DNA from: an uncultured Chthoniobacterales bacterium
GTDB taxonomy: Bacteria > Verrucomicrobiota > Verrucomicrobiia > Chthoniobacterales > UBA10450
Assembly: GCA_955652155.1 (NCBI GenBank)
Contig: CATPAT010000098.1
Coordinates: forward strand, 1 to 7,256
Length of the DNA: 7,256 nt
Direction: 5' to 3'
Shown: one piece after another, positions 1 to 5,861 of the stretch
Position numbering within the stretch: position 1 is the first letter of the stretch
Layout: each line of letters begins with the position of its first letter
Notes under the pieces: generated by a model
Database searches by the model: none
The model's input: only the letters and a program-made list of their open reading frames with translations
Told to the model about the DNA's origin: nothing
Made by a program: the position numbers and the translations under genes

Positions 1-164
1 CGGAAAAATTCGGCCCGTGGCGCCCAGTTCTTGTGTTGCGCGAAATAAAGCGCGCTATTCTGTGTTACCGTTGGTTCCATCATAACGTTGATCCCTTGTT
101 GTGTTATTGCCACTATCTGCGCCGCCACTCTGGTGCTGTCGGCAATAGTGGTTTCTGATTTCAT
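1..164 (-). CDS. 5' part of an unrecognised protein gene, cut by window edge
   Basis: Reading the minus strand from an ATG at 164-162 gives 54 uninterrupted codons up to the window edge. The protein begins MKSETTIADSTRV and later contains INVMMEPTVTQN and ALYFAQHKNWAPR. No stop occurs before the edge, and the composition (GCG, CAG, GTG codons, a mixed hydrophilic/hydrophobic pattern) looks like coding sequence rather than chance. There is no signal peptide or membrane segment in the visible part. A second possible start is the double ATG at 83/80, which has an AAGGGA purine run about 10 nt upstream; the first start lacks a clear ribosome binding site. I do not recognise the family. The gene points away from the rest of the window, so it shares no operon with it. 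Existence as a gene is moderately supported; function is unknown. Confidence 0.55.
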   Translation of the reverse strand, partial: MKSETTIADSTRVAAQIVAITQQGINVMMEPTVTQNSALYFAQHKNWAPRAEFF

Positions 165-434
165 GTTCGCTTTTCACGCAATGACCGGTTTTAAATTAAT
201 GCGAAGCAATCGACCGAAGACTCGTAAGGCGCTGCGTTTGAAAGGTTTCCGATATCATTAGTTGTCGGGATAGGTGCGCTTGTCCTAAACTCGCTAAGCC
301 CACGGAGCCATACAGTTATGCAAACGACCGCCAAAATTCTCGTCGCCGCGATGGGATTCACTCAGGGCGGTTACCCGAGAGCAACAGTTCCAGCGCGCTG
401 TGGAAGCTCAGTTGGCTTTCCGCGCCGCCACTTT
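165..434. other. Gene-free stretch between two minus-strand genes
   Basis: About 270 bases separate the start of the edge gene from the stop of the lyase-like gene. I see no convincing reading frame. A plus-strand frame opening at ATG 318 runs into the antisense of the lyase-like gene and has no family resemblance. There is no strong hairpin followed by a T-run that would serve as a terminator for the minus-strand pair. The promoter of the edge gene should lie in the right-adjacent part of this stretch, but no clear -35/-10 pair is visible. Confidence 0.5.
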
Positions 435-1247
435 CTAGTTTCTAAACAATTCCTGCAACTCGGCGTAGGACGCGGCGTTCGACAGTTCGTCGAAGGTCCC
501 CTGCTCCATTAATTCCTTGGCCGAGCGAATGAAACCACCCCACCCCGCGCGTGCGAAAGCGCCGCCGACGCTGACCCGGCGCGCGCCTAACGACTCCGCG
601 TCTTCCATGGTCAGACCGATCGCACCGCCGATGAGAATGTTCGACGGTTTCGGCGCGATGCACTCAACGATTGCTTTGATTTGGTCGCGTTCTTTGAATC
701 CAGGCGCGTACAGACAATCCGCGCCCGCTTCGGAATAAGCCACGAGGCGTTTGATTACTTGATCGACCTTTTCGCGACCGACGAGAAACCCCTCCGCGCG
801 TCCGACGAGCAATACTCCTGTACCATGGAGCGCTTCGCGGACAGCGTGGATTCGTTCAACGGCAAGATTCAAATCGTAGATTGGGCTCTCCTGGCGGTCG
901 GCTGCGTCTTCGATCGACAGACCGGCGACTCCGGTTTCGGCGCACAGTCGCGCGTTTTCTGCGCACCAATTTGGATCGTCGGCATAACCGTTTTCGAAAT
1001 CGGCGTTTACCGGAATGTCAGTGGCTTCGACCAATTCCTTGATGTGCGCGAGCATATCGTCGCGTGTGACCGCGCCGTCAGACAATCCGCGCGAGAACGC
1101 GAAACCGGCAGACGTGGTCGCGATCGCCTTGAAACCCAAATGCTGCAGATATTTGGCGGTGCCGATGTCCCACGGATTCGGAATCGCAAAACAGCCTCGC
1201 TGATGAAGCTCGCTAAAGGTTGTTCTCCGTTCAGCAATTGTAGGCAT
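435..1247 (-). CDS. Isocitrate lyase/PEP mutase superfamily protein
   Basis: A 270-residue cytosolic TIM-barrel enzyme of the PEP mutase/2-methylisocitrate lyase superfamily, which makes or breaks C-C or P-C bonds next to a carboxylate using Mg2+. Visible marks are the N-terminal NPWDIGTAK (24-32), the substrate loop TTSAGFAFSRG (44-54), NADFENGY (81-88) with acidic D83 and E85 in the metal-binding position, SIEDA (111-115), GRAEG (149-153) and the late-barrel GGAIGLTMED segment. The KKCGH/KRCGH catalytic cysteine loop of true isocitrate and methylisocitrate lyases is not present after the SIED strand, so assignment as AceA or PrpB is not supported. The frame is open for 54 more codons upstream, but ATG 1247 is chosen because MPTIAERR starts like the family and the upstream extension is low-complexity and overlaps the neighbouring gene. 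It lies 47 nt behind the secreted-protein gene on the same strand and may be co-transcribed. The reaction is unknown. Confidence 0.9.
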   Translation of the reverse strand: MPTIAERRTTFSELHQRGCFAIPNPWDIGTAKYLQHLGFKAIATTSAGFAFSRGLSDGAVTRDDMLAHIKELVEATDIPVNADFENGYADDPNWCAENARLCAETGVAGLSIEDAADRQESPIYDLNLAVERIHAVREALHGTGVLLVGRAEGFLVGREKVDQVIKRLVAYSEAGADCLYAPGFKERDQIKAIVECIAPKPSNILIGGAIGLTMEDAESLGARRVSVGGAFARAGWGGFIRSAKELMEQGTFDELSNAASYAELQELFRN

Positions 1248-1294
1248 TGCCCAATGTCGCGCTGTCCCTGACGAGTAAAACTCCGCTTTGTCTC

Positions 1295-1762
1295 CTACAT
1301 CTTGTCGTAAAAGGCCTTGCCGCTGAACTTCTTGCCGTTCGCACCCCTGCCCCGGATCGTCACCGTGCGCGATTTGCCATCCTTCGCGACCGTGATCGTC
1401 CCAGACCACAGCAGTTTTCCATCTTTCAACGCTTGGATGGCGTTGGTGTGATCATTTATGACTCTGTAGCCAACGGAGTTGTAGGCCAGGTTGCCTTTGA
1501 TTGGATAGGCTTTCCCGTCAAACTTCCCAACCCAGACGCTATGCGTCGGTTTCCCATCCTTATCTGCCCCGTCAACTGTCACTTTGATTCTGTCCCCTTC
1601 CTCGGTGTAAACAACGTTGTTGTTCTTTCCCATCCCCGTCGGCAGCTTTGATTTCGCATTATTCAGCTTCCAGCTGCCGATCTGTGCGTTGGCTGCAAAA
1701 CAGGCTGTTGCCGCCATGAAGGAAACGGCCACAGCTCCTACCGCGATTCGAGATTTGTTCAT
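1295..1762 (-). CDS. Small secreted beta-rich protein, paralogue of the gene at 5862
   Basis: A 155-residue protein with a Sec-type signal peptide: a basic start MNKSR, a hydrophobic stretch to about residue 22, and a likely cut after ANA (24-26). The mature part starts IGSWKLNNAKSKL and carries KNNNVVY, KVTVDGADKDGKPTH, FDGK and, near the end, VAKDGKSRTVT and GKAFYDKM. The spacing of GKP, FDGK and DGKSR turns suggests a small all-beta, lipocalin-like barrel outside the cytoplasm. This is a family pattern I know from soil Acidobacteria and Verrucomicrobia as hypothetical proteins, with no established function. The same motifs in the same order appear in the 5862-6326 gene, so the two are paralogues. 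It is the first gene of a possible two-gene minus-strand unit and is divergent from the 1882 gene. The upstream GGAATCGG is only a weak ribosome binding site. Confidence 0.85.
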   Translation of the reverse strand: MNKSRIAVGAVAVSFMAATACFAANAQIGSWKLNNAKSKLPTGMGKNNNVVYTEEGDRIKVTVDGADKDGKPTHSVWVGKFDGKAYPIKGNLAYNSVGYRVINDHTNAIQALKDGKLLWSGTITVAKDGKSRTVTIRGRGANGKKFSGKAFYDKM

Positions 1763-1881
1763 GCGCCGATTCCGGCAAAAATACGCTTTGAGGTCAACAC
1801 GAATTCGCGCGCAACATCAACCGGACTGGCGGCGACAGGAAAATCATTGACTGACGGTCGAAATCCCGCCTCGATGGAGGC
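1763..1881. promoter_or_regulatory. Divergent intergenic region, likely holding two promoters
   Basis: This 119-nt spacer lies between the starts of two genes that point away from each other, both encoding exported proteins, so it must hold at least their leaders. A TTGACT at 1847-1852 on the plus strand and a TTGACC on the minus strand near 1797-1792 resemble -35 boxes. Neither has a good -10 at 16-18 nt, so no promoter is called exactly. The plus-strand gene has GGAGG at 1876-1880, only one base before its ATG. Confidence 0.35.
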
Positions 1882-2373
1882 ATGAAAATACGTCTCATTC
1901 TGATCGTTTGCTTGGTCGTGCTCCCAATAGCAGTTGTCTGTAACTTTCCGCCAAACGCCAAAGGCGCAGATGAACAAGCAGTTCGTGATGCGGATGCGGC
2001 ATGGTCGAAAGCAGCCGGCGCGAAAGATTTCGACAAGACAGTGTCGTTTTACGCAGACGACGCGATGGTCCTGCCGCCAAATGAAGCCGCCGTCACGACC
2101 AAGGATGGCATTCGAAACCTTTGGAAAGGTTTGATTGATAGTGTGACGAGCGTGAGCTGGACGGCGACTCGCGTTGAAATGGCGAAGTCCGGTGACATGG
2201 CGTGTTTAACCGGAACCTACGAGATGACGATGAAAGACGGCAGCAAGGATCACGGTAAGTACTGCGAGGTTTGGGAAAAGAAGGCCGGAGCATGGAAGTG
2301 CGGCACTGACATGTTTAGTTCGGATCTGCCGGCGACACCTGCATCTTCACCGGAGCCTCCCGAGAAAAAGTAG
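1882..2373 (+). CDS. Exported NTF2-like protein (SnoaL/DUF4440 type)
   Basis: A 163-residue protein with a hydrophobic signal segment (residues about 3-20, VCLVVLPIAVV), probably cut near AKG-A (about 26-29). C20 is not in a good lipobox (AVVC), so a lipoprotein is unlikely. The mature part has the cone-shaped NTF2/ketosteroid isomerase-like layout: a first helix with VRDADAAWSKAAGAKD, the FYADDAMVLPPNE strand (56-68), a middle helix with GIRNLWKGL, then antiparallel strands ending GKYCEVWEKKAGAWKCGTDMF. The C-terminal tail is Pro/Ser/Glu-rich and looks unstructured. Family members bind small hydrophobic ligands or act as isomerases or cyclases; many exported DUF4440 proteins have no known reaction. 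The ATG has GGAGG one base upstream, unusually close, but no other start would keep the signal peptide. Directly downstream is the membrane-protein remnant. Confidence 0.85.
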   Translation: MKIRLILIVCLVVLPIAVVCNFPPNAKGADEQAVRDADAAWSKAAGAKDFDKTVSFYADDAMVLPPNEAAVTTKDGIRNLWKGLIDSVTSVSWTATRVEMAKSGDMACLTGTYEMTMKDGSKDHGKYCEVWEKKAGAWKCGTDMFSSDLPATPASSPEPPEKK

Positions 2374-2391
2374 GTCCGAGCCGGACGGGCG

Positions 2392-2418
2392 GTTAACAGA
2401 AGGTTGAGGCGTTGAGCG
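2392..2418. repeat. GTTGA-type octamer repeat, 16-bp exact match to 6353-6368
   Basis: GTTGAGGC (2403-2410) and GTTGAGCG (2411-2418) are adjacent octamers, preceded at 2392 by GTTAACAG. The 16 bases at 2401-2416 are identical to 6353-6368 in the repeat array after the gene at 5862. The stretch also falls at the left end of the membrane-protein remnant, so it may mark the break point. It could instead simply be coding sequence (VEALS) that matches by chance. Confidence 0.4.
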
Positions 2419-2599
2419 GTTTCATTGATCAGGAATCATGGACCGCTTGGAGCGAGCACATGCTGATGTATTTCAATCAGCCGGGCGTGAAAATGTGGTG
2501 GGAGTGGCGGAGAGGTAATTTAACCCGCGGTTCAAAACCTTTGTCGAATCATCACCCGTGCCAAAGGTGCCAACGATGGTCGAGATCATGCGCGGTTAA
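2403..2599 (+). pseudogene. Frameshifted C-terminal remnant of a single-TM family protein
   Basis: From 2403 the frame reads VEALSGFIDQESWTAW, then NQPGVKMWWEWRRGN. After the AATTTAAC at 2517-2524 the matching continuation is found in another frame: FNPRFKTFVESS and then VPTMVEIMRG, ending in TAA at 2597-2599. Adding one T to the T-run would join the two as WRRGNFNPRFKTFVE. This corresponds to the C-terminal third of the gene at 4744-5268, which reads DGLLTASSW, then YPGIQQWWKERRHWHTDEFGHVV. The N-terminal TM segment and about 100 residues are missing, because the exported NTF2-like gene ends at 2373 and a TAA lies in frame at 2394. It is therefore a truncated and frameshifted relic. The alternative, a short real protein from TTG 2412 in the first frame, is less likely because its tail after GNL is unlike the family. 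Confidence 0.7.
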
Positions 2600-2637
2600 A
2601 GCTGGTATGCCGAGATTTCACCTTCGATGATTGCCTT

Positions 2638-3162
2638 ATGCCGATCACCGCTTTCAACAGTTTCACCGACGGTCTCGATCCGAATCAAAGGAGCCGCGAA
2701 CACTTCATTACTAACATCAACCTGGAAGATGAGCGTCTCTGGGTGCCTTACGCGAATGGTGTCTGGTTCCAACCCTGCTGCTTCAACGTCACGTCTGGAG
2801 GATTCAGTGTCGTTCTGAAAGGTCTCCCTGGCTCTATGGTGGGAACCCACTACCACGTTGGGACCGTGCATGGCTATACCATGCGTGGTCATTGGCGGTA
2901 TCTAGAGCATGACTGGATTGCAAAGCCCGGGACTTACATCTTCGAACCCGCCGGCGAGGCTCACACGCTGGTGATCACGGAGGATTCACCTGAGCCGATG
3001 GTAACTTTGTTTGTGGTTGGAGGCGGTCTCATCTATCTGGACAAGGCGGTCAATGGCAGCGTTGCCGCCTACGAGGATGGCTTCACTCTTCTCGAGCTGA
3101 CTCGGAAGTACTATCATGAGGCCGGTCTGGATGTGCGCCAGCTGGATCTGCTAGTGCGCTAA
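2638..3162 (+). CDS. 2,4'-dihydroxyacetophenone dioxygenase-like cupin
   Basis: A 174-residue cytosolic single-domain cupin. After an N-terminal strand region (WVPYANGVWFQPCCFN, 35-50) comes the first cupin motif GTHYHVGTVHGYTMRG (69-84), then HWRYLEHDWIAKPGTYIFEP (85-104) and EAHTL (107-111). H71, H73, a glutamate around E90 and H109 are the expected metal ligands; Fe(II) is usual in the family. The HYH..VHGYT...WRYLEHDW...YIFEPAGE.HTL pattern is typical of the 2,4'-dihydroxyacetophenone dioxygenase/ChrR-like cupins. The founding enzyme splits the C-C bond of a hydroxyacetophenone with O2. Whether this one has that substrate is not shown; many relatives are annotated only by similarity. No Shine-Dalgarno is visible before the ATG. 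It heads the tight five-gene run, with the next gene starting 10 nt after its stop. Confidence 0.85.
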   Translation: MPITAFNSFTDGLDPNQRSREHFITNINLEDERLWVPYANGVWFQPCCFNVTSGGFSVVLKGLPGSMVGTHYHVGTVHGYTMRGHWRYLEHDWIAKPGTYIFEPAGEAHTLVITEDSPEPMVTLFVVGGGLIYLDKAVNGSVAAYEDGFTLLELTRKYYHEAGLDVRQLDLLVR

Positions 3163-3172
3163 ACGTCGTTTG

Positions 3173-3688
3173 ATGCACATCGATTTCGGCAGCGCGCTTA
3201 ATCTGGTTTCAACCGTCACGCTGATCGGCGCGCTTGTCTTCACCGGCTTGCAGGTGCGCGCCGCCAATCGCGCACGCCGCGAGCAAGCGGCGGTGACCGT
3301 GACTGAAACCGCCGCGTTGAGCGAGAATTCGGCCCGCTTCTTAGAATTGCTCAGCGAAATTCCGGAAGGCGCTTCCGCCACGGTCATCGAAAATTTCGAT
3401 GCAGAAACGCGGCGCCAGATTTTTCTATTCGGACTACGGGTGGAAGTAATCGGTTACATGGTTTTTCACGGCTTGGTTGACGTTCACACCGTGAACGATC
3501 TTGCCGGTGGCGCGATCCTCAGTTTTTGGTCGCGTGCGAAAAACTGGTCCGTGGAAAGGCGGGAGCGCACCGGCCACGATGAATTTTTGGAATGGTGCGA
3601 ATGGCTTGCGACTCAGATCGCCCAATATCGTAAAACGCGCCCTTACGTTCCGGCTTACGCGAGAGCCCGCGCGAAACTGGCGACATGA
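3173..3688 (+). CDS. Single-pass membrane protein, hypothetical (TM family member 1)
   Basis: A 171-residue protein with one N-terminal membrane helix (about 7-27, ALNLVSTVTLIGALVFTGLQV) followed at once by a basic, probably cytoplasmic segment VRAANRARRE that looks coiled-coil or helical. The remainder is predicted mostly helical (FLELLSEIP, then RRQIFLFGLRVEVIGYMVFHGLVD, then SVERRERTGHDEFLEWCEWLA). The layout TM - charged helix - FHGLVD-like segment - W..RR...DEF matches the 4744-5268 protein, although direct identity is low, so I place them in the same loosely related family; the function is unknown. ATG 3173 is chosen over the in-frame TTG at 3170. It sits 10 nt after the cupin and 10 nt before the alcohol dehydrogenase, so co-transcription is very likely. 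Confidence 0.8.
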   Translation: MHIDFGSALNLVSTVTLIGALVFTGLQVRAANRARREQAAVTVTETAALSENSARFLELLSEIPEGASATVIENFDAETRRQIFLFGLRVEVIGYMVFHGLVDVHTVNDLAGGAILSFWSRAKNWSVERRERTGHDEFLEWCEWLATQIAQYRKTRPYVPAYARARAKLAT

Positions 3689-3698
3689 ATGAAAACGC

Positions 3699-4733
3699 AT
3701 GAAAGCGCTACGGCTCGCGGAGGCCGGGAAACCGCTGGAAGACGCAGACGTTGCCCTTCCTGAGATCGGGCCATCGGATGTTTTGATTCGAGTTGCAGCC
3801 TGCGGAATCTGTCACTCGGACGCGCACTATCGGGCCGGCATTTCGAAAATTGATCCTTTGCCGCTGACGCTTGGCCACGAAGTCGCCGGGCGTGTGGAAC
3901 TTGTCGGGAAAGAAGTCGTTCACGTCGCACCCGGCGATCGCGTTTGTCTGCATTACCTGGTGAGCTGCGGACGCTGTGATTTTTGTCTTCGCGGTTTGGA
4001 ACAGTTTTGTCCGAAAGGTCTAATGATCGGGAAACATCGCGATGGCGGATACGCCGAGTTTATCAAAGTTCCGGCAAGGAACGCGTTCGCGCTTCCGGAG
4101 GAGATTCCGTACGAGACCGGCGCGATCATGATGTGTTCGTCAGCCACCGCGCTGCGTGCTTTGAACAAGGCGCGGCTGAAACCTGGAGAGTCGGTCGCGA
4201 TTTTCGGATTCGGAGGGTTGGGATTCTCGGCCCTGCAATTAGCGCGAGCTGTTGGTTGTGGCCAGATCTACGTCGTTGAAATCAATCCAGCCAAGCTGGC
4301 TTCAATCGAAACGCTTGGAGCTGTCGCGATCGATGCGAAATCAGGCGATCCGGTTGAACAAATCAAAGAAGCAACCGCCGGAGAAGGCGTCGATGTCTCG
4401 CTGGAGTTAGTCGGATCCGGCATAACCATGCATCAAGCGGTCCAATGTTTGGGCGTGCTCGGCCGCGCTGCGCTCGTCGGATTAACCGCAGAGTCGATGT
4501 CGATCTTTCCCTACGCCGACCTGATTAATAAAGAGGTCGAGATCATCGGCGTGTCGGATCATCTGGCAACGGAACTTTCGACGCTCATAGAATTAGCACG
4601 GAGCGGCAAACTTCGTTTTCCGCCAGAGGCGCTACGCGTTGTCGATCTTGCCGCCGGACAAATCAATGCGGCGCTCGACGCACTTCAGGATTCCATTGAT
4701 CACGTCAGAACGGTAATTGTTCCCTCGAAATGA
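3699..4733 (+). CDS. Zinc-dependent alcohol dehydrogenase (MDR superfamily)
   Basis: A 344-residue cytosolic medium-chain dehydrogenase/reductase that oxidises alcohols or reduces aldehydes with NAD(P). The GroES-like domain comes first: catalytic-zinc ligands C35 (ACGICHSD, 34-41), H60 and E61 (LGHEVAG, 58-64), and all four structural-zinc cysteines C90, C93, C96 and C104 (SCGRCDFCLRG, then FCPKG). The Rossmann fold follows with GFGGLG (170-175) and YVVEINPAKL (191-200); the acidic E194 where NAD-binding members usually have Asp or Glu favours NAD over NADP. All key residues and a normal length are present, so the enzyme should be active. The substrate cannot be read; placement next to an oxygenase-like cupin and an NTF2-like protein fits a small catabolic or detoxifying route. 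The flanking genes, both single-TM proteins, are each 10 nt away. No clear Shine-Dalgarno is seen. Confidence 0.95.
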   Translation: MKALRLAEAGKPLEDADVALPEIGPSDVLIRVAACGICHSDAHYRAGISKIDPLPLTLGHEVAGRVELVGKEVVHVAPGDRVCLHYLVSCGRCDFCLRGLEQFCPKGLMIGKHRDGGYAEFIKVPARNAFALPEEIPYETGAIMMCSSATALRALNKARLKPGESVAIFGFGGLGFSALQLARAVGCGQIYVVEINPAKLASIETLGAVAIDAKSGDPVEQIKEATAGEGVDVSLELVGSGITMHQAVQCLGVLGRAALVGLTAESMSIFPYADLINKEVEIIGVSDHLATELSTLIELARSGKLRFPPEALRVVDLAAGQINAALDALQDSIDHVRTVIVPSK

Positions 4734-4743
4734 TCTCGCACCT

Positions 4744-5268
4744 ATGAACTGGGAAATGCTGGCAGCGTTCGGTCAATTGGCGGCGGTCTTTGTTGGGATC
4801 CCTTCCCTCATTTATCTCGCTGTCCAAATCAGAGAACAAACGAAGGAACGACGGCAGTCGGCGGTCAATGTTCTCACCGCGCAGTGGGGCGATCTGACAT
4901 GCGCCCTGCACGATAGTGCGGAGCTCAGTGCAATTTTTCTTCGCGGCGTTCGATCTTTCGCCGATCTCGATCCTGTCTCGAAACTCAGGTTCAGCGCGTT
5001 CTTCAACCGTTTCTTAAACCACTTCGAAGCAATGTATTTCTCCTATTTGGACGGATTACTCACGGCATCGTCATGGGGTAAGATCGAGCGGACGATGAGC
5101 GATTTGATTGCCTATCCCGGAATACAACAATGGTGGAAGGAGCGGAGACATTGGCACACGGATGAGTTTGGCCACGTCGTCGACGCGATTATCGCCAAAG
5201 GCGATGAGCCCAAAGCGTACGCAACCTACAATCTCCGCGAGATTGTCGCGCCGGAAACACGCGCATGA
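4744..5268 (+). CDS. Single-pass membrane protein, hypothetical (TM family member 2)
   Basis: A 174-residue protein with an N-terminal membrane helix (about 6-26, AAFGQLAAVFVGIPSLIYLA) followed by VQIREQTKERRQS (27-39), the charged stop-transfer and helical stretch typical of a widespread soil-bacterium family of unknown function. Later come FNRFLNHFEAMYFSYLDGLL (87-106) and the conserved-looking PGIQQWWKERR (125-135), then DEFGHVVDAI. The frame is open from a TTG at 4717 inside the dehydrogenase gene, but ATG 4744 gives the standard N terminus (MNWEMLAAFG) and a 10-nt gap. The stop overlaps the next start as ATGA (5265-5268), which suggests translational coupling with the SnoaL-like gene. 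The remnant at 2403-2599 is a truncated relative. There are no catalytic motifs; a membrane-anchoring or sensing role would be speculation. Confidence 0.85.
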   Translation: MNWEMLAAFGQLAAVFVGIPSLIYLAVQIREQTKERRQSAVNVLTAQWGDLTCALHDSAELSAIFLRGVRSFADLDPVSKLRFSAFFNRFLNHFEAMYFSYLDGLLTASSWGKIERTMSDLIAYPGIQQWWKERRHWHTDEFGHVVDAIIAKGDEPKAYATYNLREIVAPETRA

Positions 5269-5741
5269 ACGATCTCGCTGAAATAACGGAGTTCGCAAAG
5301 CGCTATGCGAAAGCGTGGTGCAGCCAAAATCCTGAGAATGTGGCGGCGTTCTTCGCCGAGCGAGGTTCAATCAGCATTAACAACGGACCGCCCGCGGTCG
5401 GACGCGCGGCGATCGCGAAGGAAGCGGAAGCGTTCATGACAACATTTCCGGACATGATCGTGACGTTCGACAAACTGGAGCCGCGCGGAGATGCAGTCGC
5501 GTTTCATTGGACGTTGATCGGAACAAACATCGGACCTGGCGGCGCAGGAAATAAAGTTCGCATCAGCGGCTACGAACTCTGGAAGATCGACAATGGAGCC
5601 GGCGGGAGCCGAGCGACATGGACGGGAAAGCCCGAGAGGGTTGACGAGCAGGGAGGCGAGTCAATCAACGACGGTCTGATCGCAGAATCGAAAGGCCATT
5701 TCGACGCCGCGGATTACGAACGCCAGCTGAGTCAAAAGTGA
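5265..5741 (+). CDS. SnoaL-like ester cyclase/NTF2-family protein with internal insertion
   Basis: A 158-residue cytosolic NTF2-like protein of the SnoaL-like polyketide/ester cyclase group. The first helix and strand (FAKRYAKAWCSQNPENVAAFFAERGSI) lead to the GRAAIAKEAEAFMTTFPDM segment (46-64), where FPD is characteristic. Strands with DAVAFHWTLIGTN and RISGYELWKI (99-108) follow, then the closing DGLIAESKGHFDAADYERQL (136-155). In the family the SGYE.W.I strand is usually followed almost directly by DGLI.ES.GHFD. Here about 26 Gly/Arg/Glu-rich residues (111-135, GAGGSRATWTGKPERV...) lie between them, bounded by IDNG (108-111) and INDG (134-137), which looks like an in-frame insertion. Catalytic competence is uncertain. 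The start is coupled by ATGA overlap to the membrane-protein gene, and it ends the five-gene run; a GC-rich hairpin follows 8 nt after the stop. Confidence 0.85.
   Translation: MNDLAEITEFAKRYAKAWCSQNPENVAAFFAERGSISINNGPPAVGRAAIAKEAEAFMTTFPDMIVTFDKLEPRGDAVAFHWTLIGTNIGPGGAGNKVRISGYELWKIDNGAGGSRATWTGKPERVDEQGGESINDGLIAESKGHFDAADYERQLSQK
5586..5675 (+). repeat. Probable in-frame inserted element inside the SnoaL-like gene
   Basis: Two 12-base segments, ATCGACAATGGA (5586-5597) and ATCAACGACGGT (5664-5675), match at 8 of 12 positions and start exactly 78 bases (26 codons) apart. The 66 bases between them encode a Gly/Arg/Glu-rich, low-hydrophobicity peptide absent from the usual family layout. 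This is what a short repeat inserted without breaking the frame would leave. There is no second copy of it in this window. The alternative is a natural loop extension. Confidence 0.4.
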
Positions 5742-5750
5742 CGAGTGAAG

Positions 5751-5775
5751 AGATGCGGCCGGCACGGCCGCCTCT
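5751..5775. repeat. GC-rich palindromic element / hairpin after the operon
   Basis: Perfect 7-bp arms GCGGCCG (5755-5761) and CGGCCGC (5765-5771) enclose a GCA loop. AGA (5751-5753) and TCT (5773-5775) extend the stem past one mismatch. It lies between the SnoaL-like stop (5741) and the next start (5862). There is no T-run behind it on either strand, so it is not a standard intrinsic terminator. It looks like a dispersed REP/BIME-like palindrome, and could still slow transcription or protect the 3' end of the operon mRNA. Confidence 0.55.
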
Positions 5776-5861
5776 ACAGCAAAGAACCGATAACAGAGAA
5801 CAAATAACCAATCGCGAAAGAAGTCTTGACGCGACACGCGAATCCCGTCTTCATCTGCGCC

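Noticed and set aside
318..512. Plus-strand frame starting MQTTAKIL
   Set aside because: It overlaps the 3' end of the minus-strand enzyme by 78 bases, lacks a ribosome binding site, and has no recognisable features.
681..1271. Long plus-strand open frame of 196 codons
   Set aside because: It is fully antisense to the lyase-like gene, whose family motifs are clear, and its translation resembles no protein family.
1248..1409. N-terminal extension of the lyase-like protein to ATG 1409
   Set aside because: The extra 54 residues are low-complexity, overlap the neighbouring secreted-protein gene, and are not part of the superfamily fold.
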